A stretch of DNA of 43,471 bases from Deltaproteobacteria bacterium. GTDB taxonomy: Bacteria > Desulfobacterota > Desulfomonilia > Desulfomonilales > Desulfomonilaceae. The notes below the pieces were generated by a model that was not told the DNA's origin, did not search any database, and saw nothing but the letters and a program-made list of their open reading frames with translations. The stretch lies in NCBI GenBank assembly GCA_016875095.1, contig VGSG01000025.1, positions 1 to 43,471 of the forward strand, read 5' to 3'. Below, piece by piece: positions 10,818 through 18,860 of the stretch (the stretch's first letter is position 1; the number at the start of each line of letters is the position of its first letter). The position numbers were made by a program, and so were the translations under genes.

Positions 10818-12391
10818 TACTGGTTTGGTTGATTGCGCTTCCGTTGCTTGTGGGAATCCTTGCCTGGATCGCGGAGCGGCGGGGAGTGGGATTGTCGCGA
10901 TGGGTCGCGCTGGCGGGGCTGTTTGTGGAGTTCGCCATTGTTCTGCGGCTGTGGGCGGATCACCCCATCCGGATGCTCACTCCCGGGCGCGCGACTTGGC
11001 TTGTAGAGCTGAAACTGGCATGGATTCCGCAGCTAGGGATCAGTTTTCATCTGGCTCTCGACGGCTTAAGCCTTCTCCTGGTGGCGCTGGCTGTGTTTCT
11101 CGCGATTGCCGGCGTACTGTGCTCGTGGACTGAGATCCAGGAACGTGTCGGTTTCTTTCACTTCATTCTCCTTGCGACCGTGACCGGTATCATCGGGATC
11201 TTCCTTGCCGTGGACCTGATACTCTTCTTCGTCTTCTGGGAAGCCATGCTCGTCCCCATGTACATAATGATTGCAACCTGGGGTCACGAGCATCGGCGCT
11301 ACGCCGCGTTGAAGTTCTTCCTTTTCACGCAGGCGGGAGGCCTGCTCATGCTTGCCGCCATCCTGGGGCTATACTTTGTCCACGGTAGGGCTACCGGGAC
11401 CTACACCTTCGACTATGGGCAGCTCATGGCCGCGTCCATACCGGCTGGGACCGCGATGTGGCTCATGCTGGGATTTTTTGCCGCATTCGCGGTCAAGCTG
11501 CCCGCGGCGCCGTTCCATACGTGGTTGCCCGACGCGCATACTGAGGCGCCCACAGCGGGGAGTGTTATTCTCGCGGGGCTACTGCTCAAGACCGGAGGGT
11601 ACGGCCTGATTCGGTTCTTGTTTCCGCTTTTTCCCGGCGCGGCCTCAGCTTTCGCGCCCATTGCGATGACGCTGGCCGTGATCGGGATCTTCTACGGAGC
11701 AATCCTCGCGTTTGCCCAGACCGACCTCAAGCGTCTGGTGGCCTATTCGAGCATTAGTCACATGGGCTTTGTTCTGCTGGGAGTGTTCGTGTGGAACGAA
11801 TTGGCCTTGCAAGGCGCAGTCGTGCAGATGCTTTGTCACGGCATCAGCACCGGCGCGCTCTTTATCATTGTGGGCCAGTTACAGGAGAGGATCCGTACCC
11901 GGCAATTGCCGCGCATGAGAGGCTTTTGGGAAACCGCGCCTCGCATGGGCGCAATGGCGCTCATCTTTGCGCTGGCCTCTCTGGGATTGCCGGGACTTGG
12001 TAACTTCGTGGGGGAGTTCCTCGTCCTGTTCGGAACTTACACGGCGAGCCCGGGAATGGCGATTGCCGCAGCGATTGGGATTGTGCTTGCTACGGTCTAT
12101 TCTCTCTGGATGATATATCGCGTCTTCTTCGGACCGCGCAAAGACGCGGTGAAATTCGACGACCTGGACCCGCGGGAGAGCATACTCCTGGTGGTGATGG
12201 GGGCCGTGATCCTGTGGGTGGGGCTCTTTCCGCAACGGGCGCTGGACACTGCCGGCCCCACCTTGAGGGCGCTGGAGCGCCATGTTGCCGGATCGACGGC
12301 GAGGATGGCCGGAAAACCCGATACGACCGAAACGTCTCTTTCCCGGTGGATGGGGATTGTCCTACCTTCGGGGCGGGACAGGGATAGATGA
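10814..12391 (+). CDS. nuoM: NADH-quinone oxidoreductase subunit M
   Basis: A 525-residue antiporter-like proton-pumping subunit of complex I. The key glutamate is in FVFWEAMLVPMYIMIATWG, and the broken-helix region HTWLPDAHTEAPTAGSVI is followed by LLKTGGYGLIRF, which holds the central lysine. TDLKRLVAYSSISHMGFV gives the second conserved lysine region. The N-terminal region HLALDGLSLLLVAL is also typical. The C-terminal tail after about residue 490 is polar (RHVAGSTARMAGKPDTTETS) and slightly longer than in E. coli (509). The ATG overlaps the nuoL stop and its own stop overlaps the nuoN start, each by ATGA. Confidence 0.96.
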   Translation: MILVWLIALPLLVGILAWIAERRGVGLSRWVALAGLFVEFAIVLRLWADHPIRMLTPGRATWLVELKLAWIPQLGISFHLALDGLSLLLVALAVFLAIAGVLCSWTEIQERVGFFHFILLATVTGIIGIFLAVDLILFFVFWEAMLVPMYIMIATWGHEHRRYAALKFFLFTQAGGLLMLAAILGLYFVHGRATGTYTFDYGQLMAASIPAGTAMWLMLGFFAAFAVKLPAAPFHTWLPDAHTEAPTAGSVILAGLLLKTGGYGLIRFLFPLFPGAASAFAPIAMTLAVIGIFYGAILAFAQTDLKRLVAYSSISHMGFVLLGVFVWNELALQGAVVQMLCHGISTGALFIIVGQLQERIRTRQLPRMRGFWETAPRMGAMALIFALASLGLPGLGNFVGEFLVLFGTYTASPGMAIAAAIGIVLATVYSLWMIYRVFFGPRKDAVKFDDLDPRESILLVVMGAVILWVGLFPQRALDTAGPTLRALERHVAGSTARMAGKPDTTETSLSRWMGIVLPSGRDRDR

Positions 12392-13827
12392 CTTTTATCG
12401 AGCTGTACGCGCTTCTTCCCTTGATATGCCTGGCCGCCACCCCGGTGGCGGCGCTGGCGGCGATAGCCGTATCTCGTGACCATGCCGTCGTGACGCTGGT
12501 AACCCTCATCGGTTTAGGCCTCTCTTTTTTCGGTTTGTGCGCGGTCCGGCCGTTGGTCCCTATGCAAATCACGCCACTGGTAGTGATGGACGGATACACG
12601 TTGTTCTTTGTGGGTCTCATCCTGATTACTACGGCAGCGGTGGCCCTCCTTTCCTACCAATACTTGGAAAGGCGCGAAGGGCATCCGGAGGAATACTACC
12701 CCCTACTGCTCTTCGCGGCTCTGGGCGCCTGCGTTGTGGCCGCGAGCAACCATTTTGCCTCTTTTTTTGTCGGACTGGAGACCCTTGGGGTCTCTCTTTA
12801 CGCGCTGATCGCTTACCAGCGAGCCGCCCCGCGAGGCATTGAGGCGGGAATCAAGTACCTCATCCTTGCCGCCACCGCGGACGCGATTCTCCTCTTCGGC
12901 ATGGCTCTAATCTATGCGAAATCAGGCTCTCTGGAGTTCAGTGAGACCGCGACGTCTCTCGCCGGTGACTATTCGGGCTTGGAAATGGCCGGCTTGGCGC
13001 TCCTGGTAAGCGGAATCGCATTCAAACTCTCGCTTGTGCCTTTCCACATGTGGACTCCGGACGTATATGAGGGCGCGCCTGCGCCGATAACCGGCTTCAT
13101 TTCAACGGTCTCGAAGGGCGCTGTCTTCGCCCTTCTCCTAAGGTATTTCGGCGAGGTTCCGGCTCAGGACTTCAGCTCTGTGGCATTTTGCTTCAGCGCG
13201 ATTGCGCTGGCGTCCATGCTGGCAGGTAATCTCCTGGCGCTGCTCCAAGACAACGTGAAGCGCATGCTGGCCTATTCGTCCATAGCTCATCTCGGATATC
13301 TACTCGTCGCGTTCCTGGCGCAGCGCGAGCTCGCGGTCACCGCAGTCGCCTATTACTTTGTAGCCTATTTTCTGAGCATTCTGGGAGCGTTCGGAGTGGT
13401 GGGAATCCTTTCCGGGAGCGAGGGGGAAGCGGAGGACATCAAGGATTATCAGGGCCTGATCTGGCGCAGGCCGTGGATCGGGGCGGTGTTCGTGACCATG
13501 TTGCTTTCGCTGGCGGGGATACCTCTGACCGCGGGATTTGTCGGCAAATTCTATGTGCTCTGGGCAGGCGTGGATTCATCCCTATGGATGCTCGTGCTGG
13601 TCCTGATCGGCACAAGCGTGATCGGCCTGTTCTACTATTTACGGCTCATTGCCGCGATGTTCGGAAGCCCCGAGGCCCCGCGAGAAGAGTTGCGGGGCAG
13701 GCGTGCGGGCTTCGAAGCCGCGGCCGCGGTTCTCGGCGTGCTCACGATTCTGGTGATCTGGCTGGGAGTCTATCCGTCCCCGCTGATAGAACTCATCCGA
13801 CGCTCTGCGGCTTTGTCCGGGTTCTAG
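12388..13827 (+). CDS. nuoN: NADH-quinone oxidoreductase subunit N
   Basis: A 479-residue antiporter-like subunit, the last gene of the complex I operon. The conserved glutamate helix is FVGLETLGVSLYALIAYQR, and the broken-helix signature is HMWTPDVYEGAPAPITGFI followed by STVSKGAVFALLLRYF, which carries the central lysine. DNVKRMLAYSSIAHLGYLL supplies the second lysine. Length agrees with E. coli NuoN (485). It overlaps nuoM by four bases. After its stop there are 217 bases to the next gene and a promoter-like sequence at 13944, so the nuo transcript may end here, although no clear terminator hairpin with a T run was found. Confidence 0.96.
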   Translation: MTFIELYALLPLICLAATPVAALAAIAVSRDHAVVTLVTLIGLGLSFFGLCAVRPLVPMQITPLVVMDGYTLFFVGLILITTAAVALLSYQYLERREGHPEEYYPLLLFAALGACVVAASNHFASFFVGLETLGVSLYALIAYQRAAPRGIEAGIKYLILAATADAILLFGMALIYAKSGSLEFSETATSLAGDYSGLEMAGLALLVSGIAFKLSLVPFHMWTPDVYEGAPAPITGFISTVSKGAVFALLLRYFGEVPAQDFSSVAFCFSAIALASMLAGNLLALLQDNVKRMLAYSSIAHLGYLLVAFLAQRELAVTAVAYYFVAYFLSILGAFGVVGILSGSEGEAEDIKDYQGLIWRRPWIGAVFVTMLLSLAGIPLTAGFVGKFYVLWAGVDSSLWMLVLVLIGTSVIGLFYYLRLIAAMFGSPEAPREELRGRRAGFEAAAAVLGVLTILVIWLGVYPSPLIELIRRSAALSGF

Positions 13828-13943
13828 AGATCGGGGGGGCATTAGGAGCCGTCACGATTTTAAGTTCGGTAGGGTGTCCGTGGATTTTTTCGCTCCCGGC
13901 GCACGCCGTGGGTCGGGTTCAGCTCGGACTCGCCGGTAGGGGC

Positions 13944-13972
13944 TTGAAATTCCACCGGGATCACGGTATTAG
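13944..13972 (+). promoter_or_regulatory. Candidate sigma-70 promoter for the propeller-ankyrin gene
   Basis: TTGAAA (13944-13949), a 17-base spacer and TATTAG (13967-13972) lie about 70 bases before the ATG at 14045. Hexamer match and spacing are good. It would make the following gene, and probably ispE and the tRNA, independent of the nuo transcript. This is a sequence match only. Confidence 0.55.
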
Positions 13973-14044
13973 ACTCACCCATAGGCTGTTCTCGATGGCA
14001 AGCTATCCAAATACCGGTATCCGATCGCAAGGTGGTGATTGACC

Positions 14045-15025
14045 ATGGGCTCCGGCCTGATTTTTCTTGGGAGCGATGAGGGCCTTTCGGTCCTCGACGC
14101 GCAGACTGGAAAGCCTGTCTGGCAATTCGCGACTCCCGAGCCCGTAGCTTCTACGCCTGTAGTTGCCCATGGGATGGTGTTCTTCGGTTGTCGGGACGGA
14201 CGACTCTACGCAGTGGACCTTGAAGAGAAGCGTCTCTGCTGGACTTTGCGGACCGACGACCGCTCGTGGACCGATCTTGTTTTGTCCGAATCGCTCATTT
14301 GCTTTGGGAGCAGAGATGGACACGTGTATGCCGTAGATCTCCGCAACGGCCTCGTCAGGTGGAAGTTCCGAACGCGCAGCGGAAGACCCTTATCGCCGGT
14401 TATTTATGACGATCTCGTTCTTGTGGGAAGCCTCTTGGGAATGGTGTACGCGATAGATTTGGAGACCGGCCGTAAAAAATGGCACGTGGACACAGGCATG
14501 TGTGGTCCTCGGTCCGTCTCCGTCGTCGAGGCGCCGGCCTTTGGCCCATCTACCGACGCAGAACCGGAGGTAAGTGTATCGGCAACGGAGAGAGCTTTTG
14601 GCGGAGTGGCTGGGCTAGACCGGGCGCTCCTGGTTGCGGTTCAGGAAGGCCGCGCAGCGGATGCGGAGAAACTCCTCGCAAAAGGCGCGGATCCCAACGC
14701 AGCGGACAGTAACGGCAGCACTGCGCTGATGTGGGCTGCCGTGACCGGCCGGGCCGAGTTGCTCGGATCGCTCCTTGAGAAGGGCGTGGATGTGAATGCC
14801 CAAGATGCGGACGGCGAGACGGCGCTGATGTGGGCTGCCTGGGTGGGTGAGCGTGAGTCGGTTGAATCCCTGCTGGCCGCGGGCGCACGCATTGACGCCG
14901 TGGACAATTATGGCGTTAATGCGCTGAAATGGGCCCCTCCGGAGACAAGAAGGCTGTTGACCGATCTCACGGGCCAGGACCTGATCGAGCCCTGGTGCGA
15001 TGAAGGGGGCTTCCCGGATGAGTAA
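14045..15025 (+). CDS. PQQ-type beta-propeller repeat protein fused to ankyrin repeats
   Basis: A 326-residue protein with no signal peptide or membrane helix, so probably cytoplasmic. Residues 1-150 contain four PQQ/BamB-type blades of about 40 residues, each with the pattern GS/C-x-D/L-G-x-(V/L)YAxDL-x-G-x-x-x-W (for example FFGCRDGRLYAVDLEEKRLCW at about 46-66). A linker follows (155-188). Residues 190-310 hold three ankyrin repeats, two of them almost identical (ALMWAA at 228 and 260, spacing 32-33). The ATG at 14045 has AAGGTGG upstream; a stop at 14036-14038 closes the frame, so no further blades exist upstream. Four blades are half of a usual seven- or eight-blade propeller, so dimerisation is one possibility. 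Function is unknown; a binding or scaffold role is an inference from the two repeat types. ispE starts seven bases after the stop. Confidence 0.85.
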   Translation: MGSGLIFLGSDEGLSVLDAQTGKPVWQFATPEPVASTPVVAHGMVFFGCRDGRLYAVDLEEKRLCWTLRTDDRSWTDLVLSESLICFGSRDGHVYAVDLRNGLVRWKFRTRSGRPLSPVIYDDLVLVGSLLGMVYAIDLETGRKKWHVDTGMCGPRSVSVVEAPAFGPSTDAEPEVSVSATERAFGGVAGLDRALLVAVQEGRAADAEKLLAKGADPNAADSNGSTALMWAAVTGRAELLGSLLEKGVDVNAQDADGETALMWAAWVGERESVESLLAAGARIDAVDNYGVNALKWAPPETRRLLTDLTGQDLIEPWCDEGGFPDE

Positions 15026-15031
15026 TGGCGG

Positions 15032-15895
15032 ATGAAGAGCATCAGGGTCCGAGCTCCCGCAAAAATCAATCTCTTCCTTCGAGTGCTCAAACGGCGTGAA
15101 GACGGGTACCACGAGCTGGAAACATTATTCCAAGCAATTGACTTGTGGGATGAACTCGTCGTTCGCAAGGGCGTTTCCCGGTCTCGTCTGGAAGTTCCCG
15201 GGCGCCCCGATCTGGAAAGGGCGGACAACCTGGTCCTAAAGGCCCTCTTGTGGTTAGAGAAGCGCACTGAGGCGCGGCGCCCCGTGGATATCAGGCTCAT
15301 GAAGCGTATCCCTGTGGCCGCAGGGCTGGGAGGAGGCAGCTCAGACGCCGCGGCGACTCTCCTGGCCGTTTGCCGGCTATTCGACCTGCCGCTGACTGAA
15401 CAGGATCTCTTGGATGGCGCCCGTGAACTCGGGGCCGATGTTTCCTTTTTTCTCAAGGGTGGCACGGCTGTGGGTGAAGGAATCGGCGACCGGCTCACGC
15501 CGGCGCAGCTCTCTCTTGACTACGAATTGGTTTTACTCAATCCCGGGTTCGCTGTGTCGACCGCGGCGGTGTACCGTGAGTTTTCCCGGACCTTGACAGA
15601 GGGTGAGCGGCGCAGTACATTGTGGAAGCTGCTTAGAAAGGGTTGCTCCGTTAGTTGTCTGCTTCACAACGACCTCCAGTCGGTGGCTGAAAAGCTATAC
15701 CCGGAGATCGCTCAGGCGCAGGCGTTCGCGCGCGAAGCGGCTTCCGACGCGGTCTTAATGAGCGGGAGCGGACCGACGGTCTTCGGACTTGTCGATCGTG
15801 AAGCCCAGCAGATTAGAGCGGTGCGGAGGCGATTGCCTGCGCAATGGACAATGACCCTCACCAAACCTGTCAACCTGGGCGTTGTGATCGACTGA
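15032..15895 (+). CDS. ispE: 4-diphosphocytidyl-2-C-methyl-D-erythritol kinase
   Basis: A 287-residue GHMP-family kinase that phosphorylates CDP-methylerythritol with ATP, the fourth step of the MEP isoprenoid pathway. The N terminus APAKINLFLRVL with DGYHELETLFQAIDLWDEL is diagnostic. The ATP-binding GHMP motif PVAAGLGGGSSDAAATL is at 94-110. The catalytic pair is likely K11 and D136 (GADVSFF). The C-terminal MSGSGPTVFGL motif is present. The ATG at 15032 lies seven bases after the previous stop with only a weak GGCGG ribosome site, suggesting coupling to the upstream gene. The tRNA-Gln gene begins 35 bases after the stop; ispE next to tRNA-Gln is a gene order also seen in other proteobacteria. 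Confidence 0.96.
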   Translation: MKSIRVRAPAKINLFLRVLKRREDGYHELETLFQAIDLWDELVVRKGVSRSRLEVPGRPDLERADNLVLKALLWLEKRTEARRPVDIRLMKRIPVAAGLGGGSSDAAATLLAVCRLFDLPLTEQDLLDGARELGADVSFFLKGGTAVGEGIGDRLTPAQLSLDYELVLLNPGFAVSTAAVYREFSRTLTEGERRSTLWKLLRKGCSVSCLLHNDLQSVAEKLYPEIAQAQAFAREAASDAVLMSGSGPTVFGLVDREAQQIRAVRRRLPAQWTMTLTKPVNLGVVID

Positions 15896-15930
15896 TAGGC
15901 GTGAGTGTCACTATTAGGGCTCTCTAGCGT

Positions 15931-16005
15931 TGGGGTGTCGCCAAGCGGCAAGGCACGGGTCTTTGGAACCCGCATTCGGAGGTTCGAATCCTCCCGCCCC
16001 AGCCA
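15931..16005 (+). tRNA. tRNA-Gln (anticodon UUG), CCA encoded
   Basis: A cloverleaf can be folded by eye. The acceptor stem TGGGGTG (15931-15937) pairs with CGCCCCA (15995-16001). The D stem is GCC/GGC. The anticodon stem CGGGT/ACCCG encloses the loop CTTTGGA with anticodon TTG at 15963-15965. The T arm contains GGTTCGAATCC. The discriminator G is followed by an encoded CCA (16003-16005). U33 and the purine at 37 are as expected. Confidence 0.96.
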
Positions 16006-16011
16006 GCCCGA

Positions 16012-16153
16012 CCCATTTTGTGTGGCCGATCTCTCGTGAGATCGCTCCGTTCGGTCTGACGGCAGCCGCGATGTTTCTGCTCGCCCTTCTCCATGATCTC
16101 CGCGATCACGTTAGGAGAACTCAGGGATCTCACGAGGGAGGCCGACACATGGG
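16012..16153. repeat. Imperfect inverted repeat downstream of tRNA-Gln
   Basis: CTCGTGAGATC at 16033-16043 has its exact reverse complement GATCTCACGAG at 16126-16136. The similarity extends imperfectly outward to CCCATTTTGTGTGGCC (from 16012) and GGCCGACACATGGG (to 16153). A nested hairpin GATCTC-TCGT-GAGATC is at 16028-16043. There is no T run, so this is not a standard terminator. It lies in the 245-base gap between the tRNA and the next gene; no other gene is seen there. Confidence 0.5.
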
Positions 16154-16250
16154 CGGCTTCGGGCCATGCGTCACGTCGGAGAAACATCTTTGCAGACGAA
16201 GGCCCTCTCGTGTATGTCGTGACAAACGTAATCCGATCATGAGGTGTTAG

Positions 16251-16673
16251 ATGGGATCCAAGCATTTGAATACAAGGGAAGCGCAGAAGACACGATACCT
16301 AGGTTTGCTGGAAAGTCGCCGAAGCGTCCTCCAAGCAAAAGGTCTCCCGGAGAAGGCCATCGGGAGGGACCCGAAGGTCAAGGAGCTCAAGGCCAAGGTG
16401 AAGCAGGTTGAGAAAGCGCTGGCCCGTATCAGCTCCATAGAGGAGCAGACAAAGAAGCTACAAGAGAAGAAAGAGCAGGCGCGGGCCAAAGCCGCGGCCG
16501 CGCGGGCCGCCGAAATCGCCGGAGCGCCGGTAGAAGCTGCTGCAAAGGCTGAAGGCGAGGAGAAAAAGGCAAAGGGCGCTGCCAAAGCAGGCGAAAAGTC
16601 CAAGAAGGGCCAAACGGGCGCAAAGGCCCCCGCTAAAGGCGCGAAGGGCGATCAGAAGGCCAAGAAGAAGTGA
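16251..16673 (+). CDS. Lys/Ala-rich coiled-coil protein of unknown function
   Basis: A 140-residue, highly basic protein that I do not recognise as a named family. Residues 1-75 are helical and charged with heptad-like spacing (VKELKAKVKQVEKALARI, IEEQTKKLQEKKEQ), suggesting a coiled coil. Residues 75-140 are low-complexity Ala/Lys/Gly (AKGAAKAGEKSKKGQTGAKA), resembling the disordered tails of bacterial histone-H1-like proteins. The ATG at 16251 follows GAGGTG at a suitable distance, and the codon usage is like its neighbours. It has no signal peptide. Nucleic-acid or ribosome association is an inference from charge only. It stands alone between the tRNA and the M50 peptidase gene. Confidence 0.7.
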   Translation: MGSKHLNTREAQKTRYLGLLESRRSVLQAKGLPEKAIGRDPKVKELKAKVKQVEKALARISSIEEQTKKLQEKKEQARAKAAAARAAEIAGAPVEAAAKAEGEEKKAKGAAKAGEKSKKGQTGAKAPAKGAKGDQKAKKK

Positions 16674-16689
16674 GCCGGCCCACGAGCTC

Positions 16690-16716
16690 TTGTCATCTCT
16701 CTTCAGATTCTATAAA
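16690..16716 (+). promoter_or_regulatory. Candidate sigma-70 promoter for M50 peptidase-scpA
   Basis: TTGTCA (16690-16695) and TATAAA (16711-16716) are separated by 15 bases, a little short of the optimum. It lies 135 bases before the M50 peptidase start and just after the preceding gene ends. Sequence match only. Confidence 0.4.
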
Positions 16717-16850
16717 CAATCGGCCGGTCCCGAGACTGGAAGAGTCGAATCTGAGCCGGAGCGCGGCTTGTGGCGCCAAGCAATGGTTCACTCAAGCGTA
16801 GGGTGATCCGGATCAGGAGCGCCAGAGAGGTACGTCGAGGACGACAAAGC

Positions 16851-17510
16851 ATGTTTGATTTTGACATCTCTCGGATGATTCAGGAAATTGCTCTTGTGGC
16901 TCCTGGGTTTCTTATCGCTATCACCGTGCACGAGTACATGCATGGATACATTGCGCTGAGGCTCGGTGATCCTACCGCCAAGATGGCAGGTCGGCTCACA
17001 TTCAATCCTATCAGCCACCTGGATCCAATCGGCACGCTCGTGCTGGTGCTCACCCGGATAATCGGATGGGCCAAGCCGGTGCCGGTCGACCCTCGTAACC
17101 TGCGCAACCCTTTGCGTGACATGCTTTGGATCAGCCTGGGAGGGCCTGCAGCTAATCTGATCGCCGCAACGGCGCTGGCGCTGGTGTTCCACGTTGCGCT
17201 CTTTTTCTATTCGAGCGCAGGAGGCGAAACGTTGAGCGCGTTCTTTCTGTGGCCCCTGGTGTTGATGCTCCGTTTCGCCGTCGTAGTTAATGTGGGGCTT
17301 GCAGTTTTCAACATGATTCCGGTGCACCCACTTGACGGATCGAGCGTCTTGGCGGGCTTGCTCCCGCGCCACCTCGCGTATGAGTATCAGAAGCTTGAAC
17401 CGTACGGATTCATCATCCTGCTCGCGCTCCTTTTTACGAGAGTTGTCGACTACATCGTCGTGCCTCCGATTCGATTCATCGCTGGGATACTGCTTCAAGG
17501 CCCGGGCTGA
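16851..17510 (+). CDS. Site-2 protease-like M50 family zinc metallopeptidase
   Basis: A 219-residue integral membrane protein of the short S2P/M50 group. The zinc motif HEYMH is at 27-31 in the first hydrophobic segment, and the third ligand region NMIPVHPLDG is at 154-163. SLGGPAANL (95-103) between them is another family element. About five hydrophobic segments are visible. The frame is open back to 16770, but ATG 16851 has GAGG nine to ten bases upstream and gives the normal N terminus. Many bacteria place such a gene directly before scpA, as here (five-base gap). The substrate is unknown; members cut membrane-anchored proteins within the bilayer. Confidence 0.9.
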   Translation: MFDFDISRMIQEIALVAPGFLIAITVHEYMHGYIALRLGDPTAKMAGRLTFNPISHLDPIGTLVLVLTRIIGWAKPVPVDPRNLRNPLRDMLWISLGGPAANLIAATALALVFHVALFFYSSAGGETLSAFFLWPLVLMLRFAVVVNVGLAVFNMIPVHPLDGSSVLAGLLPRHLAYEYQKLEPYGFIILLALLFTRVVDYIVVPPIRFIAGILLQGPG

Positions 17511-17515
17511 TCGCC

Positions 17516-18292
17516 ATGTCCCATGAAGTGAAGCTGGAACTTTTTGAGGGGCCGCTTGATCTTCTTCTGCACCTGATATACCGCAACGAAGTGAGCATCA
17601 CCGATATCCCCATCGCGCTCATCACGCAGCAGTACCTGGATACCTTGGAATTGATGAAACAACTGAACCTTGATGTGGCGGGAGAATACCTCGTGATGGC
17701 CGCGTATCTCACGCACATCAAGTCGCGGATGCTGTTGCCCTCGGAGCAGGATTCGGGCGGGGAAGCCGAGACCGAAGACCCTCGGGACGAACTGGTGGCT
17801 CATCTGCTGGAATACAAGCGATACAAGGAGGCGGCGGCTGAGCTGGGCAGCATGGACGTCCTGGACGGGAGGGTTTTCGCAAGGGAATGCACGGAGGAAA
17901 GCCAGGGGCTCCCGGTGTCGGAACAGCCGCTCGATGTGAGCCTCTTTGATCTGCTTGAGGCCATGCGGCGTATCATGGAGCGGACAGCGAGGCCGGACCT
18001 CTTGGAGGTGGAACCTGACCGGCTGCATATCAAGGACAAGATCCGTGAGATACTCGCCAAGCTCCGGGAGCGGGAATCCATGACATTCGAGTCCCTCTTC
18101 GAGGAGAACACCTCGCGACTCACCATTCTCACAACGTTTCTCGCGCTTCTGGAAGTGGTTAAGCTGCAACTGGTTCGGATCTATCAGGACACCCCGTTTG
18201 GGACGATCCTCATTTCGCAACGAGCCCATGCGCTCGAAGATGCGGATCTCGCGATGCTCACCGAAGACCCCTCCACCGAAGACAGACCCTGA
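17516..18292 (+). CDS. scpA: Segregation and condensation protein A
   Basis: A 258-residue kleisin that bridges SMC heads in the bacterial condensin SMC-ScpA-ScpB. The N terminus VKLELFEGPLDLLLHLIYRN followed by ITDIPIALITQQYL is the family signature and binds the SMC neck. The region 60-72 (AAYLTHIKSRMLL) is also conserved. The C-terminal winged-helix part contains VTFLALLEVVKLQL-like sequence (TTFLALLEVVKLQLVRIYQ). The length is typical. scpB usually follows scpA but does not here; the next feature is a convergent ferredoxin gene. The start at 17516 has no obvious Shine-Dalgarno sequence, suggesting coupling to the peptidase gene. Confidence 0.95.
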   Translation: MSHEVKLELFEGPLDLLLHLIYRNEVSITDIPIALITQQYLDTLELMKQLNLDVAGEYLVMAAYLTHIKSRMLLPSEQDSGGEAETEDPRDELVAHLLEYKRYKEAAAELGSMDVLDGRVFARECTEESQGLPVSEQPLDVSLFDLLEAMRRIMERTARPDLLEVEPDRLHIKDKIREILAKLRERESMTFESLFEENTSRLTILTTFLALLEVVKLQLVRIYQDTPFGTILISQRAHALEDADLAMLTEDPSTEDRP

Positions 18293-18352
18293 TAGCTTAA
18301 CGATCGAGGGATTATGGAGAGCTTCCCGCTTGGGGCCGCAAACGTCAAGTCA

Positions 18353-18377
18353 GCCAAGCATCGTTGGCGTTCTTTCT
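18353..18377 (+). terminator. Weak candidate terminator after scpA
   Basis: GCCAA (18353-18357), a six-base loop and TTGGC (18364-18368) are followed by GTTCTTTCT. The stem is only five base pairs and the T tract is interrupted, but the position, just past scpA and facing a convergent gene, fits a termination site. Confidence 0.3.
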
Positions 18378-18395
18378 GCCGTGACCTGATCCAAC

Positions 18396-18581
18396 TCAGA
18401 TATCCTGAACCGTAATCGCTTCCCGGGGACAAACGGAGACGCACGATTCGCAGCCAAGGCAGTCTTGAGGGTTGACCACGACCGTAGTATTCGCGTTCTT
18501 TTCGAGCGCCCCAGTGGGGCAGACGTCGATGCACTCGTCACACTGGTCGCATTTCTTTTCGTCAATTTCGGGCATATACAT
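18396..18581 (-). CDS. Small 2[4Fe-4S] ferredoxin
   Basis: A 61-residue bacterial ferredoxin. Two complete cluster motifs are present: C11, C14, C17, C21 (CDQCDECIDVCP) and C41, C44, C47, C51 (CLGCESCVSVCP). It has no insertions, as in low-potential clostridial-type ferredoxins. The frame is open for another 180 codons upstream, but ATG at 18581 is preceded by GAGGAG with seven bases spacing and starts exactly at the domain (MYMPEIDEKKC). The gene is alone on the - strand, convergent with scpA and divergent from the bifunctional-nuclease-family gene. It could serve any ferredoxin-dependent enzyme of an anaerobe; no partner is adjacent. Confidence 0.92.
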   Translation of the reverse strand: MYMPEIDEKKCDQCDECIDVCPTGALEKNANTTVVVNPQDCLGCESCVSVCPREAITVQDI

Positions 18582-18744
18582 CCGCCGGCTCCTCGCTCTG
18601 GGTTGTCCCTTGCCGCGAGGCGCGTAAGCCTCGGGGACCTCCCCAATATACGCGTGACATGCCCAAAGCGCCAGGGGGTCGACATACCCGGATCGCAAAA
18701 GCGCACCGCGCCCCTCCCTCGCGGCGAACCCGCCGGCGGGGCCA

Positions 18745-18773
18745 TTGACAGCAGGGATACGCAATGCTAGGCT
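18745..18773 (+). promoter_or_regulatory. Candidate sigma-70 promoter for the BFN-family gene
   Basis: A perfect TTGACA (18745-18750) is followed after 17 bases by TAGGCT (18768-18773), preceded by TGC, giving an extended -10 pattern (TGnTAnnnT). The ATG at 18861 is about 80 bases from the predicted start of transcription. Confidence 0.55.
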
Positions 18774-18860
18774 GGATTTTGCCGAACGCTGAATGCCGAC
18801 CAATTTGTAGCGTTTCCCCGACCTGTCCGACGCGCCGCATTCACGCCTTGAGAGGTCTCC

